DNA of 64,000 bases from Phyllostachys edulis (GCA_036346405.1 CM070548.1:51676279-51740278), one strand, 5' to 3'; positions 50,001 to 63,282 are shown, numbered from the stretch's first letter. Numbers and translations are program-made. The notes: generated by a model from the sequence alone, not told the origin.

Positions 50001-51934
50001 TCTGACAAGCGGGGCCCGCTGGCAGTGACTTGGAGTCACGCGAGGGTTGGCAAACGCACGCGCATAGTGCACGCGGCCCCACGTGTCGACGATAGAGACT
50101 CACGGGGTGATTTAAGTGCACAGTGAACGGTGGCCCACATGTAAGTGACAGAGGACCACCGGGTGGTTTACTGTGCACACGAGGGGTTATTTAAGCCGCG
50201 GGCCCACATGTAAGTGACCTATTAGACCCGGCTTAAAACAGGTTTAAAGCAAAGCAATGATTAGATATAAATGACTGTCATTAGTGTGTCCTATCTTTCG
50301 CAACGGGATTATTCTGGCGACAAAATCCCAAGCCGCTCTCCGTGGCACGCGGCGATCCACGCCACCTCGAGAAACCGAGGGCACCTACAGTGCACAATAG
50401 GGATCTTTGTGTCACCACCCACATCTCTGGTGAGGGCACAGGCGGCGGCGGCGGCGAGGTGTGGCGGCGCAACACACCAACAGCGGCAGCGGTGAGATAA
50501 AGCTCGCGGCGATCATTCAGCGGTGCACGAGCTCTTTGGAAGCTACTAGGGACCTACGGATGACGGCGGCGATGACGGCTGTGCGACTCTGGCGGCGAAG
50601 CTCATGGCGACAACAATGGCGGCAGCGATGGCGGCTACTACGAGCCAAAAGAAGGAGCCAGCGTCATCAAAATGGGTTATATACCTCCCGATGCTACGAG
50701 AGAGGATTGGAGAGGATCACTCAGGACTTGGAGGCGATGAATGAGCTTTGCGGCGAAAATGGGGATTTTCAATTTAGCCTCCCCACGAGACGATAAACCC
50801 AAATTAAATGAGGGTTAAGCTCGAGAGAGTAAAGAGGGAGCAGAGGAGCAAGAATTGGGGAGGATATCTCTGAGTACCGCCACCGAGAAGCTTGTGGTGC
50901 GGCAATGGCGGCGAGAGAGGTTTGAGTGCATGGAGCTCAAACAAGCGGTGGGTGCAAATTTGGAGCTCACGGTGCGTAAAAAGCCAAGGAATGAGGTTGC
51001 AGCTTAAGTAGCGAGGAGGGCAAGAAAGGAGGGCGCAAGCTCACGGTGGACCGAGGTCCACGCCTCGCCATGGGCGGCGAGGCGGGTAAAAAGGGCGACA
51101 AGGCGACTTGAGGCGGCCGCCGACGAGCAATAAATGCGCACAGAGGGAGCCGTTTAAAGGTAGTCACCGAGGTAACCTCCCACTGTGCTCGCCACCGCCC
51201 ACGCTCGCACACGCAAGACAGCGTCTGGGCGCTTTGAAGAAGACGACGACACCTTGCCGTCGGATTTTGATCGTGCGGTGCAAGCGAGATCGAGGGGGCG
51301 TTGAGCTACGCGAACGTGGGCCGCATGATGAGCATCTAACGGCCCAAGGCGCGCGCCACCTCGCAACTGAAACGGTGCGCCGGTACTGTTAGTGGACTCG
51401 ACCCAACCACGTGGACCGGGCCCGAGGAACAGTGAACCAGTTTGAGTTTTGAATTTTGAGCTGAGGTTTAGATGATTTGAATGAGGTATCAAAACAGCTC
51501 CAAAATTTATGAAAATTTAACTGGAGCTTGTTAACAAAAGGATTACCCTCCCATAAAATTTCCAGAGGTTTTTATGCATTGCAATTTTCTCAAGAAATTC
51601 CAGAAGGTTAACAGCTAGGGTTTGACCAGCTTTGACTTGGTTTGACTTGCCTCCAAAATTCCTCAAATAATTTCTAAAAATTATGAGAAAATTCAGAGGT
51701 GCTACAAGTCATCCAAAGAACCCATGAAAAATATTTACAAGGGTTTGGCACAAGATTTTTACAAGGGGGTTTTTGATAGGAGTCAAATGGAGAATTTGAT
51801 TTTTGGGTTTTGATTTTCCATAATTCCTTTGCAAGAATTACAGATTTGGTCAAGTACTTCCAATTGAAGAAAAAGTTTTAATTTCTACTCATTTTATTAC
51901 ATTTGAAACACAAACCTAAATTTGGGATGTTATA
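47085..51934 (-). repeat. Very long Gypsy 5' LTR (about 4.85 kb)
   Basis: Bounded on the low side by the primer-binding site and on the high side by TATAACATCCC (minus strand, at 51934), a one-base variant of the TGTAACATCCC seen on the chromovirus LTRs. It holds LTR landmarks shared with the other Gypsy LTRs (a GTACTTCATAAGG-type block near 47520) and a GC-rich part at 50.3-51.4 kb. I see no independent gene in it; ORFs at 49638-50796 are unsupported. Confidence 0.6.
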
Positions 51935-52330
51935 GGTCTAGACCTCCTCTTTTGTGTTTAGACCTTTGTGGTCTAGACCTCCCTGTTGCGTTTGGATCTC
52001 CTTTAGGTTCAGACCTCTCTGTGTTGCGTTTGGACCTCCTTTAGGTTCAGACCTCCCTGTGTTGTGTTTGGACCTCCTTTAGGTTCGGACCTCCGTGTGT
52101 TGTGTTTGGACCTCCCTTAGGTTCAGACCTCCTCTTTTGTGTTTAGACCTTTGTGGTCTAGACCTCCTCTTTTGTGTTTAGACCTTTGTGGTCTAGACCT
52201 CCCTGTTGCGTTTGGACCTCCTTTAGGTTCAGACCTCCCTGTGTTGTGTTTGGACCTCCCTTAGGTTCAGACCTCCTCTTTTGTGTTTAGACCTTTGTGG
52301 TTTAAACCTCCCGTGTCTCTTTTCACCTCC
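51935..52330. repeat. GACCTCC-type minisatellite
   Basis: Repeats of about 38 bases built from GGTTCAGACCTCC and GTGTTTGGACCTCCTTTAGG with TTTAGACCTTTGTGGTCTAG variants. Shorter CCTCCTCG(T/C)-type repeats go on to about 52530. Confidence 0.85.
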
Positions 52331-54800
52331 TGTCCTTAGACCTCCTTGTGGTCTTTAGGACCTTCTGTCCTCAAAGATCTCTGTGTTTGTCTTCAGGACC
52401 TCCTCTAGACTTCCTTGTCTTCACGATCTCCTCGCAGGACCTCCTCGTTGGACCTCCTCGCAGGACCTCCTCGTTGGACCTCCTCCATGGATCTCCTCCT
52501 TAGACCTCCCGCTTGGATCTCCTCTTTGGACCGTGGACCATGCCCTTTGGCTAGTCTGTGCACCTTTTGACTGACTCCTTTGGCAGTCTTAAGTGCATTT
52601 GATGTGGATTGAGTCACATTAAATGCTGCCACCTACCTTTGTACTCTTTTCTACTTTTTGTCACATCCCTTGTTTTCTTTATCTCTTTTCGTACCTTGTG
52701 GTAGTGTGCCTTTGTACCAATACATTGAATTTGGTCACCTTTTGTTTACAGTGCTTCTATTTCCATTTCCTTTAAATAGAGCCCGGGGACACCCAACTTG
52801 CCTCCTGTTCTTCATTTAGACCTCTGCTCCTAGCTCTTTCGGTTTTGAGGAGCTCTCCAAGCTCCTCCTGGTTGGGACCTCCTTGAGTCCGAGCCCTTCA
52901 CTCGTGGACCTCCTCCCGGTGGGATTCCTTCCTCTCGGACCTCCTCCTCCTGTGGACCTCCTCTTCTCTCTTGGTTTCAAGTAAGTTCATTGGTTTTCTT
53001 GGAGTTTCTTTTGCTTACTTGGTTTCTTTTTTGACGTGTAGATCTCGGTTGATCGTTGAGAAGCTCGTGAATCAAACTCCATCAGCCGAAGCTTTTCCTT
53101 TCTCCAACAGAGGCAAGTCGTGGACCTTGATCATCTTGATCCCACTTTGCAAAGCTATTTTGATTTATTAAACTTGCATGGCTATCTTTATAGAACCTTT
53201 GGGGCAGTAGCTATCCTCCTACTTGACATTACGCCTCCTTTGTATACTTGAACTGGACATGTTGACATGAACTCTTTGGACACCTTAGGATGGATACTCT
53301 AGTTGGTATTTCTTGTTATTGCCAACATTGGGACCGTATTCTTAATGCTTAGCCTTGCTTTTAGAGTCGTGGGTTGGTGAATCATGCCTCATCTTTAATA
53401 ATCTTGACTAATGAATTATGGAATCTGTGGTGGGTGCCACTATTAGCGACTATGGTAGGATGCCTAAGTTGTGTTGATTGTGGTGCGAGATCACCCTAAT
53501 AATTGTTGTGCCAAGACCGGGTGGTCTTTTAGCGGGGTTAATTACAAAATATTTTCTTTGAGGCAAGAAGGCGGGAAGTGAGTAGTGGATGCTTCATTTT
53601 GGGGATGAGGAAGTCTTGTCTTAGCACAATTAAGGACTTAACTTTGTGTTACGTTGATCTGGGCCAATCGATTGCAACCACAAGATCATTTTATGGGGAT
53701 GGTTTAATGAATAATTAGCAATGAGATGGCTTGGGGCTGTTGTGGTGGAGCGTGTGATTCGTTGGCACAAGAGGGGGCACCCCATAACCCTGCGGACTTC
53801 TAGACCAAAGGGGGGAATTGCGAAACCTTAGCGGGCAGCTCTGAGCCAATTCAAAGCTTTGTAAAGGCCTTGCGCTCTCTAGACCGCTCACCCTAAGTGA
53901 GCAAGGGTGACTGAACCCATCCCGCTAGAGGACCGTGGATTGTGGGTAAAGTTGTACACCTCTGTAGAGTGTAAAATCTATTCGAATAGCCAAGTCCTTG
54001 GTTATGGACATGCCTAGTGAAAATGGTGCAAGGGGTAGCTTTGTGAACTTGTGCTTCCTGGACACTTTTGTGAGGCGTCATGGCTTTGCCTTGAAGAGAC
54101 CTTGGTCGGCTCGGAGGGTCATGGTGGCTCACTAGGTGGTCCAGGCTGGTTGTGGAGCCTCGAGTGGGTGCTCAGTGGCGTGGTTGAGGTCTGGTCATGG
54201 GTGTGACCGGACCTCCCACGATTGGCTTTGGTAGTCTGGAGTGGGTGCTTGAGGTGGTTTTGGATGTGAGTGGGTGCTCCTGACCTCTTTTGAAATCAAA
54301 TGTATCTATGTACTAATGTTTTAACTTGAGCTTTTCAATCTACTTATTACTTATTGTCCAATACTGCTTTGTGCAACTAACCATACAGCTCTCTTTTGGC
54401 AAGCCTTACATAATTATTTATTGCGTACACTCCCCACGGCTTGCTGAGTACATTCAATGTACTCATGGCTTTTGCCCTCTGTTTTGATCGCCAGCCTGAG
54501 AAGTTCCAGGAGCTCAAAGCTCGATGAAGTAGACGATTTGGAGACCTTGCGACCTAGGGGCGTCCTCCACTCGAGCAGCCGATGGGCCGATCGGTTGGAC
54601 CTACCTCTGACGTTTTGCCTTCCGCTGTTCTTGCTCTGTGGTTGTAGCCCTTGAGGCAAACTCCTGTAAGAAGCTTGGCCAGTTTGGTCTTTAATATATA
54701 TTTATTGTTTTGTCTCCTGCTCCCCCTTAGCTGGTGTATGGATTTGATTACACTTGTATTAGACCTGTGCGAGTTGGCCATTCTGTTCCTGGGACTAGCT
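52331..54800 (+). mobile_element. LTR-like segment in plus orientation
   Basis: Landmarks found on the minus strand in the other LTRs appear here on the plus strand: GGTAAAGTTGTACACCTCTG (53945; compare 5040-5075) and GGCTTGCTGAGTACATTCAA (54439; compare 4640-4660). A TATA-like TTTAAATAGAGC is at 52770. It is therefore a Gypsy LTR fragment in the opposite direction to its neighbours. Ends were not found. Confidence 0.5.
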
Positions 54801-54814
54801 CGGTGCATAGGGGC

Positions 54815-55030
54815 AGGACCTCCAGGAGGTCCTACGGGACTTAGCCTGGGAGATTCTGTCGGACCTCCCTGATGATATACCTCGAGGTGTCACCAGTTGG
54901 ATGTTGGCCACGACCTCCAGGAGGTCTTGAAGACCTCCTGGGAGGTCCTGGTGGACCCGGCTGGTTGTTGGCCAAGACCTCCAGGAGGTCTTGAAGACCT
55001 CCTGGGAGGTCCTGGAAGACCTCCCTCGGG
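54815..55030. repeat. Palindromic GACCTCC repeat
   Basis: Two tandem units (about 54904-54970 and 54977-55024) of GACCTCCAGGAGGTCTTGAA followed by GACCTCCTGGGAGGTCCTGG, which can fold on itself. A related unit lies at 54817. Confidence 0.85.
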
Positions 55031-55084
55031 AAGTACCGCAGCTCAAAAAAAAATGGTCCTCCCAGACCCTTGCCGTATATCATC

Positions 55085-55464
55085 ACTGGGTGGGTCGTCA
55101 CAGGTTGCAACCGAAAGGATGGTCGCAACCGAAAGGGTGGTCGCCACCGAGAAGACGATCGCAACCGAAAAGATGGTCGCAACCAAAAGGGTGGTTGCAA
55201 CTGAGAGGATGGGCGGGTCAACGCGCAGGGAAAAGAATGGGCCGACGGGAATTCAGAACAAATAGAGAAATAAGATTTTAAATACCAGAGAACTCCAATA
55301 AGTTCAAAATAAACCAAATTTTGAATTAGTTGAAGTTTGATTTAGTCATTTAAATTGTTTTGAATTTCAAAAATCTCCAAGTTAAGCTTTAGCACTACAA
55401 CAAAACCAAATGGTTATTTGTATTTTGCAAATATTCAAAAACTCTAGAAAATTGGGATGTTACA
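55085..55464 (-). repeat. Truncated 3' LTR of the Tekay chromovirus
   Basis: Nearly identical to 63145-63524, with start TGTAACATCCC at 55464 (minus strand). Only about 380 bases remain; beyond 55085 the match is lost. It includes about six copies of the 18-bp repeat (55105-55215). A purine-rich tract (CTGGGGTAGG on the minus strand) lies just inside the element at 55468-55478. Confidence 0.85.
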
Positions 55465-55489
55465 AACCTACCCCAGTTAAAGAGAATCT

Positions 55490-56945
55490 CAACCCTGAGA
55501 TTCAGGCTGACTAAAGATTAGGTTTGGAAAATCGGCCTTCAGATCCTCTTCACGCTCCTAGGTGGCTTCTTCCTCAGTGTGGTTGCTCCACTGAACCTTG
55601 CAGAAACGGATGATCTTGCTTCTTGTCACTCGCTTTGTCACTTCCAAAATCTTGACGGGTTTCTCCTTATAGGTGAGATATTCCTACAGGTCAACTGCTT
55701 CCAATGGCATCTGCTCTTCCGGCACACGCAGACACTTCTTCAATTGAGACACATGGAAAACATTGTGCACATCTGATAACTGAGGTGGGAGCTCCAATTT
55801 GTAAGCAACTTCTCCTCTTCTGACTAGAATTGGAAAGGGCCTGATGTATCTTGGTGCAAGCTTCCCGCTTACCCTAAAACAACGTATTCCTTTGAGAGGT
55901 GCAACCTTCAGGTACATGTGATCTCCAGGTGCAAAAGCTAAGTCTCGACGACGGTTATCAGCATAACTCTTCTGGCTGGTCTGAGTGGTCCTCAGCTTTT
56001 CTCTAATTGACCAAACTTGATCTTCGACTTCCTTTAAGGTATCTAGTCTGAGTACTTGTCCTTCGCCTGTTTCGGTCCAATACATGGGTGTTCTGTATTT
56101 TCTTCCGTAAAGAGCTTCAAACAGGGACATTTGTAGACTTGATTGATAACTGTTGTTGTATGAAAACTTTGCATCGGGCAGACTTTGGTCCCAACTAGTC
56201 TGGTTTGCTAGAGCGCAGGCTCTCAATATATCCTCTAGGATTTGATTTACTCTCTCTGTTTGGCCATCTATCTGCGGATGGTAAGTCATCTTGAAATTCG
56301 AGTCTGTGCCCAAAACGCTATCTGACTTCGCGAATATTGAGGTGAACTGGGATCCTCAATCTGACACAATCTTCTTTGGTACACCATGCTGACATACTAT
56401 ATTTTCCATGTACAATTCTGCAAGTCTGTCTCCTGAGTAGGTGGTCTTGACTGGAAGAAGTGAGCAACTTTTTTTAGGCGATCTACAATTACCCAGATAG
56501 AATCATAGCCAGCTCTGGTTCTTAGCAGACCGGTGATAAAGTCCATGCTAATTTCTTCTCATTTCCATTCAGGTACGCTTAAAGTTTGCAAGAGTCCAGC
56601 AGGTCTCTGATGCTCGACTTTAACTCACTAACAAACATCACACTGAGCTATGTATTCAGCAATCTTACGCTTCATACTAGGCCACGAATAAAACTCCTTG
56701 GGGTCTTGATACATCTCCGCGCTTCTGGGGTGAATGGAATATAAGGTTTCAAGAGATTCCTTGAGTATCAACTGCTTAAGTTCTTTTTGGTTCGGTATAC
56801 AAATACGTTTATCAAACCAAATGGTTCCTTGCTCGTCTTCTAAAAATCTTAGGGATTTACCCTTCTTCACGTTGCTCTTGATCTCCTTGATATCTGCATC
56901 TTCTACTTGAGCTTTCTTGATCTGATCTTGAAGAGTGGGTTGCAC
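55490..56945 (-). pseudogene. Chromovirus integrase and chromodomain remnant
   Basis: Minus strand. The zinc-binding N-terminus of integrase ends in QCDVC (about 56630-56650). The core follows, with a stop and damaged parts at 56320-56560. The intact late part includes MTYHPQIDGQTERVNQILED and the module LYLKVAPLKG-type end to VHNVFHVSQLKKCL. Next is a chromodomain-like tail (YKEKPVKILEVTKRV ... WSNHTEEEAT*EREEDLKADF, 55520-55670), which assigns it to the Tekay/Del chromoviruses. A stop replaces the expected Trp in the chromodomain. Inactive. Confidence 0.85.
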
Positions 56946-56947
56946 TT

Positions 56948-58404
56948 CTAAACAGCTAAGTAACCTTCTTCAACCAATTCAAGCCTGAGCTTCTGAAATT
57001 CTTCATGCAGTGTTGGCTGACTTTCCTTGATCATTAGAGTATTATAGTAGACCTTTCTACTTAAAGCATCTGCTACTACGTTAGCTTTGCCTGGATGAAA
57101 ATGGATTCCCATATTGTAATCCTTGATCAACTCCAACCATCTTCTTTGCCTCATATTCAGATCAGTTTGAGTGAAAATGTACTTCAAGCTCTTATGGTTA
57201 ATGTAAACTTCATAGCGATTACCTATGAGGTAATGACGCCATATCTTCAAAGCATGCACCACGGTAGCCAACTCTAAGTCATGAGTGGGGTAATTCGCTT
57301 CATGAGGTCTCAACTGACGGGAAGCATATGCTACTATCTTCCCTTCTTGCATCAGGACACAACCGAGACCTTGTCGTTAGGTATCACAAAAAATCTCAAA
57401 GTCCTTTCGAACATCAAGTAAGATCAACACCGGTGCGGTGGTCAAACGCTTCTTCAATTCTTGAAAACTTTGCTCACATTCTGGTGTCCAAGCAAACTTC
57501 TTCTCCTTTTTCAGCAACTGGGTGAGAGGTCTTGCTATTATGGAAAATCCTTCTATAAACTAGTGGTAGTAACCTGCCATACCAAAAAAACTTCTGACTT
57601 GGGGCACAAACTTGGGTGAATCCTAGTTGAGCACATCCTTGACCTTGTTAGGGTTGACGGTGACTCCTTCTATAGACATGACGTGTCCCAAGAAGATAAC
57701 TTCCTTCATCCAAAACTCACACTTGTCGAATTTAACATAGAGTTGATGATCTCTAAGCTTATTCAGGATCAAGCGAAGGTGCTCTTCATGCTCTTCTTCA
57801 CTCTTAGAGTATACTAGAATATCATCAATAAAGACAATGATGAACTTATCTAAATACTCCATGAATACTTTATTCATCAAGTTCATAAAGTAAGCAGGGG
57901 CATTGGTCAATCCAAAAGACATGACCGTGAACTCGTACAGTCCATAACGGGTTGAGAAAGCTGTCTTGGGGATATCCTCCTGACGAATCTTCAGCTGATG
58001 ATAACCTGACCTCAAATCTATCTTGGAGAACACTCCACCTCCCTTCAACTGGTCGAACATATCATCAATCCTATGTAGAGGTTCTTGATGATGACTTCAT
58101 TGAGTGAGCGGTAATCCATACACATCCTCTGGGTACCATCTTTCTTTGCAACAAAGATCACTAGGGCTCCCCAAGGCGAAGAACTTGGTCGAACAAAACA
58201 TTTATCTTGCATCTCCTCAATCTACTTTTTCAGCTCGACTAGGTTGTCAACCAGCAAATGGTAGGGTCTCTTGGAAATGGGTGCGGTTCCTAGAACTAAG
58301 TTGATGACAAACTCTAGGTCCCTTTCCGGTGGCATTCCAAGTAATTCATCCAGAAAGATATCTAGAAAATCTACGATTACTGGCACATCTTCCAAAGATA
58401 CCAT
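56948..58404 (-). pseudogene. Chromovirus reverse transcriptase and RNase H remnant
   Basis: Minus strand. RT runs from KRPYHLLVDNLVELKK (58222-58290) through GVFSKIDLRSGYHQLKIRQE (about 58000) and the catalytic FIDDILVYSKS (about 57800) to FLGHVMSIEGVTVNPNKVKD. RNase H follows (MQEGKIVAYASRQLRPHEAN, 57290-57352; GKANVVADALSRKV near 57060). Stops at 57360, 57560, 57625 and about 58080-58230 break the frame. Confidence 0.88.
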
Positions 58405-58459
58405 CTTGACTCAGCAGACTAGTGCTCCACCATGCTTCTCCGTGGAGGCTTCAAATTTA

Positions 58460-60002
58460 CTTAGGTTCCAACTGGACTGACCAAAGTGATGCCTCTACCA
58501 CCACAATCCAAAATTGTTTGGTGATTAGCATGCCAATCCATACCCAAAATCACATCTAGGGACTTGGTGTTGATGATTATGAGGTTGGCTAGAAATTCTA
58601 CCCCTTCTATGATCACTTTAACTTTTGGACATCCTTGGTTCGTACTCAATTCCAAACCGGGGATTGAACCAACAAAACATTTTTAAGATTCAAAACCTCT
58701 AACTGATGCTTTGCATCAAAACTCTGATAAACAAACGAATGCGAAGCTCCAGAATCAAACAAAACAGTAGTAGGTGCTGAATTTACTAGGAACTTACCCA
58801 ACACAACGTCCGGGGCTGTTTGGGCTTTCTCCACCATGGCATGGTTCACACGGCCTCTCCCAAAATGCTGAGGGGTCTTGGCTAGTGCAACTGGAGTCTG
58901 AGGTGCTCCACGACCAATTCCTAGCATGGGGGTTCTGGTCGGAGTAGCTCCCAAGTTGAATCAGATAGACGTTGGACCTTGTTTCTACGGGCAGTTGCTG
59001 GCATATTGTCCCAATTGCTAACAGTTGTAACAGGTGATTCCCATGATGTTATTTGTTATTTCTTGGCTGCTAGTTGTTGGTGTTGTTGTTGCCGAAGCTG
59101 CTAAATCCTAGGGCAGCTGGGCGAGGTGTTGTCGTAGGGATCCTAAAGACAACAGGAGGAGCAAAATGGGTAGGGTGCTGCACATTCATTCTGGCTCTCC
59201 GCAGATGAGTTTGATGAGCACCATGCTCTATCATCTTCCTATTATGACATTCTTCAAGCTCACGACAGGAATCTTCTATGAGCATAGTCTTGTTTACTAG
59301 ACGCTGGAAATCTGCATAGCCGTTACCAACGACTTGAACCTTCAAGCTAGGGTTGAGTCCCCACTTGAAACACTTCTGACGTGCATCATCTGTGGAAATG
59401 TCCTCTTGAGCATAATGAGAGAGTTGAGTGAACTTATTGAGGTATTCACTCACTGACATGTTTCCTTGCCGCAGCTCCCGGAACTTGTTCTTCTTCATTT
59501 CCACCTTCCTATCAAGAATATGAGAGTGGCGGAAGGCTTATGAGAATCTAGCCCAAGTGCTGTCCTGGTGATTTTCATGTGCGGCGCAGTAATTTTCCCA
59601 CCATTCTGCGACAGTGCCTTCAAGCTGGTGCGCGGCATACAAGACCTTCTCACGGTCGTCACACCGGGCGATGGCGAGCTTTTTCTCGATAGAGCATAGC
59701 CGGTCATTTGCGTCCAAAGGCTCAGAGGAGCTGGAGAACGTAGGCGGATGGGTCCTCATGAACTCTGCCAGTCTTGACTCAGGAAAAGCTAGTGGGGGTG
59801 GCTTGGTAGCTGCTTGATTGCTCTGATTCAACATTGCGACTAGGGTGGTAGTAGTCTGGTTCTGTTGAGTCCTCATTTGGTTCATATTCTACATCATTGC
59901 GTTCATCAACTGTGTTTGGGCTGCCATGAACTGACCCAAATCTTGATCTGTTGTTGCTGCCGGAGGAGGTGGTGGTGGTGGTGATGGTGTAAAGGGATCC
60001 AT
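58460..60002 (-). pseudogene. Chromovirus gag and protease remnant
   Basis: Minus strand. The likely start is ATG 60002 (MDPFTPSPPPP), with an early stop after MNAMM. The gag core is recognisable (LEGTVAEWWENYCAAHENHQ near 59600; FRELRQGNMSVSEYLNKFTQ near 59440). A damaged zinc knuckle (CYNC, stop, then QYASNC, near 59000) has Gln where His is expected. The protease site LFDSGASHSFVYQSF is at 58730-58770, and DVILGMDWHANHQTILDCGG follows near 58500. Not translatable as one protein. Confidence 0.85.
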
Positions 60003-60570
60003 TGGTTCATCTTGACTTGCCGATTTACGGGTCTAAACCATCTGCACCAATCTTCCCAGATTTAATAGACAAGAAGAAGAAAGCACGATAGGTGAGAGGG
60101 AAAAGCACGAAGGACGAGGGGGAACAAGGGAGAAAGACAGAGCAATCTAACTAGGACAAGTCGGTAAAACCCAGAGAATGAATAGCCAGAAAGCTATTCA
60201 GTGGCAACAAAACTCAAGCCAAAGGTCCTATTACCCGGACTACACGATACTAAAGCTAAGAAGGGCAACTTTACTAAAGCACTCCCAATCTAACTTATAT
60301 GGATAGTCGACTTGAAGCAAGGCTCGATCCTACAGAGATTACTGAGGTGAGAAGGATTAGTTTGAATTTAGAAACAAAGTTTCAAAAGGGATAAGATAAA
60401 AGAACTTAGGGGTGATATGGGGAAAGATTAGAATAAGATGAGAGAAGAATAGAGTAAGATGAGAGAAGATTAACTACTCATGTTATTTGGTTGGTTTGAT
60501 TTATAAAATAAATTTTGAAGTTTTTGACTACACGACCATGCTAACTATGGTTACACCCTACAGTCCATAT

Positions 60571-60583
60571 GGCTCTGATACCA
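60571..60583 (-). promoter_or_regulatory. Primer-binding site of the Tekay chromovirus
   Basis: GGCTCTGATACCA on the plus strand, complement of the initiator-Met tRNA type primer site, lies seven bases inside the LTR edge. Confidence 0.9.
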
Positions 60584-62284
60584 CTCCAGTTGGGACCTCA
60601 GATATGTAACTCCGAGACCCTCTATATATTCTAAACTAGTCCCATGATCAGTAGCTAGTCCACACAGTTGCAACATAGATGAAATCATATCTATACAACA
60701 AGATAGCTAAGAAGCAAACAAAATAATATTACTTGGAAGAAAAAGGACCTTATGGTCAAGGTTTTACAGAGTTTGCCACGCAAAGCTCAAGACAAAAGAG
60801 TACACTTGCAACGAAAAGAAACAACTCATGGAAGCCATACGACATGCCCCATAGGTAATCGGGTGGAGGACGCGACCTAGTACACATGGTGTTCAAAGTA
60901 GTCTTCCTCGAAGAACTCGGTGCTCCCTAGGCCTTCTTCAGCAACTGATCAACAAATGGCGCAAAGCTGTGAGTACTTAGAGTGCTCAGCAAGTCGTAGG
61001 GAAATGTATGCAAATAATATTCATGCAAGGCTTGACAAGGATAGCTTTATGGCTAATTTGCAGAAAGTGATATTGACATTTGATACGATAAGTAGATTGT
61101 AAAGCACAATTTGAAAGATTACTACATAAGTAATCAAGTTTCTTTGAAACAACTTGTGAACACCTTGTTCACTTCCCAACCGAGAACCATTCCAACAACT
61201 CGTAACCACTAAGACAATATTTTTTAGAAAATCTATCCCTCGTGTGAAATCACCAGGCATTGTCCATAACCCGGGACACGGCTATTCGAATAGTTTTACA
61301 CTTTGCAGAGGTTGTGCAGTTTGACCCACAAGAGATAATCATCTTATACTATCCGCCCACACACTTCCGAGATGTGCGACTAAGAGATTATCACAAGATC
61401 TTTACAAAGCTCTGTTTTAACTCGGTTCTGCTAGCTAAGGATTCGCAGTCCTGGCCCCCTCTTGCTCCACTTATGAACCCAAACAGAACCGACTCAAAAT
61501 ATTGCTAATTAGTTGGCCAGGTCCACCCCATCCTGGACATGTGGTTGCACGGTATGGCCTAGATCAATGGCGCACAAAGTTAAGTCCTAAGTGGTTGCTC
61601 AGGCGAGGCTACCTCATCCCAAATGTGCTTCCCGCACTGTGCTTCGTGTACTCCTCCTTTGCCAACGACCACTCGTCCGAGCACAAATCATTTTCGTTCA
61701 ACCCTGCCAAATGGCAACCCTTGCCATAGAGCACAACAACTTTTAATAACGGTGGCCGCGCCACAATTCCATATATCATTAAGTCAAATATATCATCTTT
61801 GAATATGTGATCGAGGGACCATCGCATAACTAAAGCAGGACTAAGCATAATACACACCCATGTTAGTATTACAATAATATCTAACTAAGATTACCCAACC
61901 TAGGGTATCCAAGGATACTTGTCAATATGTCATTCACAATTATTCAAGAAGTCATACTGTCAAGTATGTATTTAACTATTCTCGGAAACAATTTGATATA
62001 AAAATAGCAATGCATGCTGATATAAAAGAATATAATTTTATAAAATGGGTAAGACATGATCAAAGGCCTACGACTTGCCTGCGTTGAAGAGTTGAGATGC
62101 TTCAGTCGTCGGGTCCAAGAACTCTTTGGAAATGCCGGAATCTGTACGTGTAAAAAGAGCCAAATAAATACCACTAATCCAAATAAAATTCAGAAATTAC
62201 CAGACTAGCACCAAATGAAAGGTATTGAATTTATAAGAAGTTAGAAATTTGAATCACTCGAATCGGAGCTCGAACAAAGGAGAA

Positions 62285-62580
62285 CGAGCTCTCGAAAGGA
62301 GGTTCAACTAGTCGGAAGACTTCGATTACCTGGTCGAAGGAGGTTCGACTACATGTAGAAAGGATTGATTCGACTTCTCAACGTGGTCGAAGGAAGGATG
62401 CAACTACTCAGTGTGGTCAAAAGAAGGAATTCGACTACTCAGTGGTTGAAAGAAGGGATTCGACTACACGAGTGGTCGAAGGTAGGATTCGACTACTCAA
62501 CGTGGTCGAAAGAAGGGATTCGACTACACGAGCAGTCGAATGAAGGACTCGACCGCTCAACGCAGTCAAAAGAACACGAG
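62285..62580. repeat. About 32-bp minisatellite in the LTR
   Basis: Repeated GGATTCGACTACTCAACGTG + GTCGAAAGAAG with variants (CACGAGTGGTCGAAGG), roughly eight units. Confidence 0.8.
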
Positions 62581-62939
62581 AGACAACAGAGCATGGGAAA
62601 CTCACCAAGACCGAAAGAGAGGCTGGAGGAGGTTGGAGACGGCGCAGGCGCTCTGTTGAACTCTTCGGTGGCGAGGAGGTTGAAGACAGCGTAGGCGCTC
62701 TGGCGAACTCTTCGGTGGTGAAGAGGTTGAAGACGGCAGGGTAGAGGCGATGGCGCAAGCTCCAGCCAGCGGCGATGAAACTCGAAGAACAGTGAAACAA
62801 GGGCGAGAGAGAGGGAGAAAAGGAGAGTTGAGGGGAAAACAAGAGGAGGCAAAAGGGCTCTTTGGTGCTCTATTTATAGAGGAAGAAGGGGGACGGGAGA
62901 CAAGATGGAGCGGTGGGATTCACGGCAGCATGGTGGAGG

Positions 62940-63063
62940 CGTCAGTATTTAATGCGCACGCTGCGACGGAGGCAACGACATTTAATGCGCACGTCGTGGC
63001 GGAGGCAACGACATTTAATGCGCACGTCGTGGCGAAGGCAACGACATTTAATACGCATGTCGT
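62940..63063. repeat. 33-bp minisatellite in the LTR
   Basis: Three to four copies of GGCAACGACATTTAATGCGC + ACGTCGTGGCGGA. Confidence 0.85.
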
Positions 63064-63282
63064 GGAGAGGGTGGTCAACACCGAGAGGGTAGTCGACAAC
63101 GAAAGGGTGGTCGGAACCGAAAGGATGGTCGCAACCAAAAGGGTGGTCACAACTGAGAAGATGGTGGCAACCGAAAGGATGGTGGCAACCGAAAGGGTGG
63201 TCACAACTGAGAAGATGGTCGCAACCGAAAGGATGGTCGCAATCGAAAGGTTGGTCGCAACTGAGAAGACGGGCGGGTCGAC
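63063..63282. repeat. 18-bp minisatellite in the LTR
   Basis: About twelve copies of GCAACCGAAAGGATGGTC. Because 18 is a multiple of three, all frames stay open and read as a hexapeptide repeat (VATERM-like). The 3' LTR has only about six copies. Confidence 0.9.
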
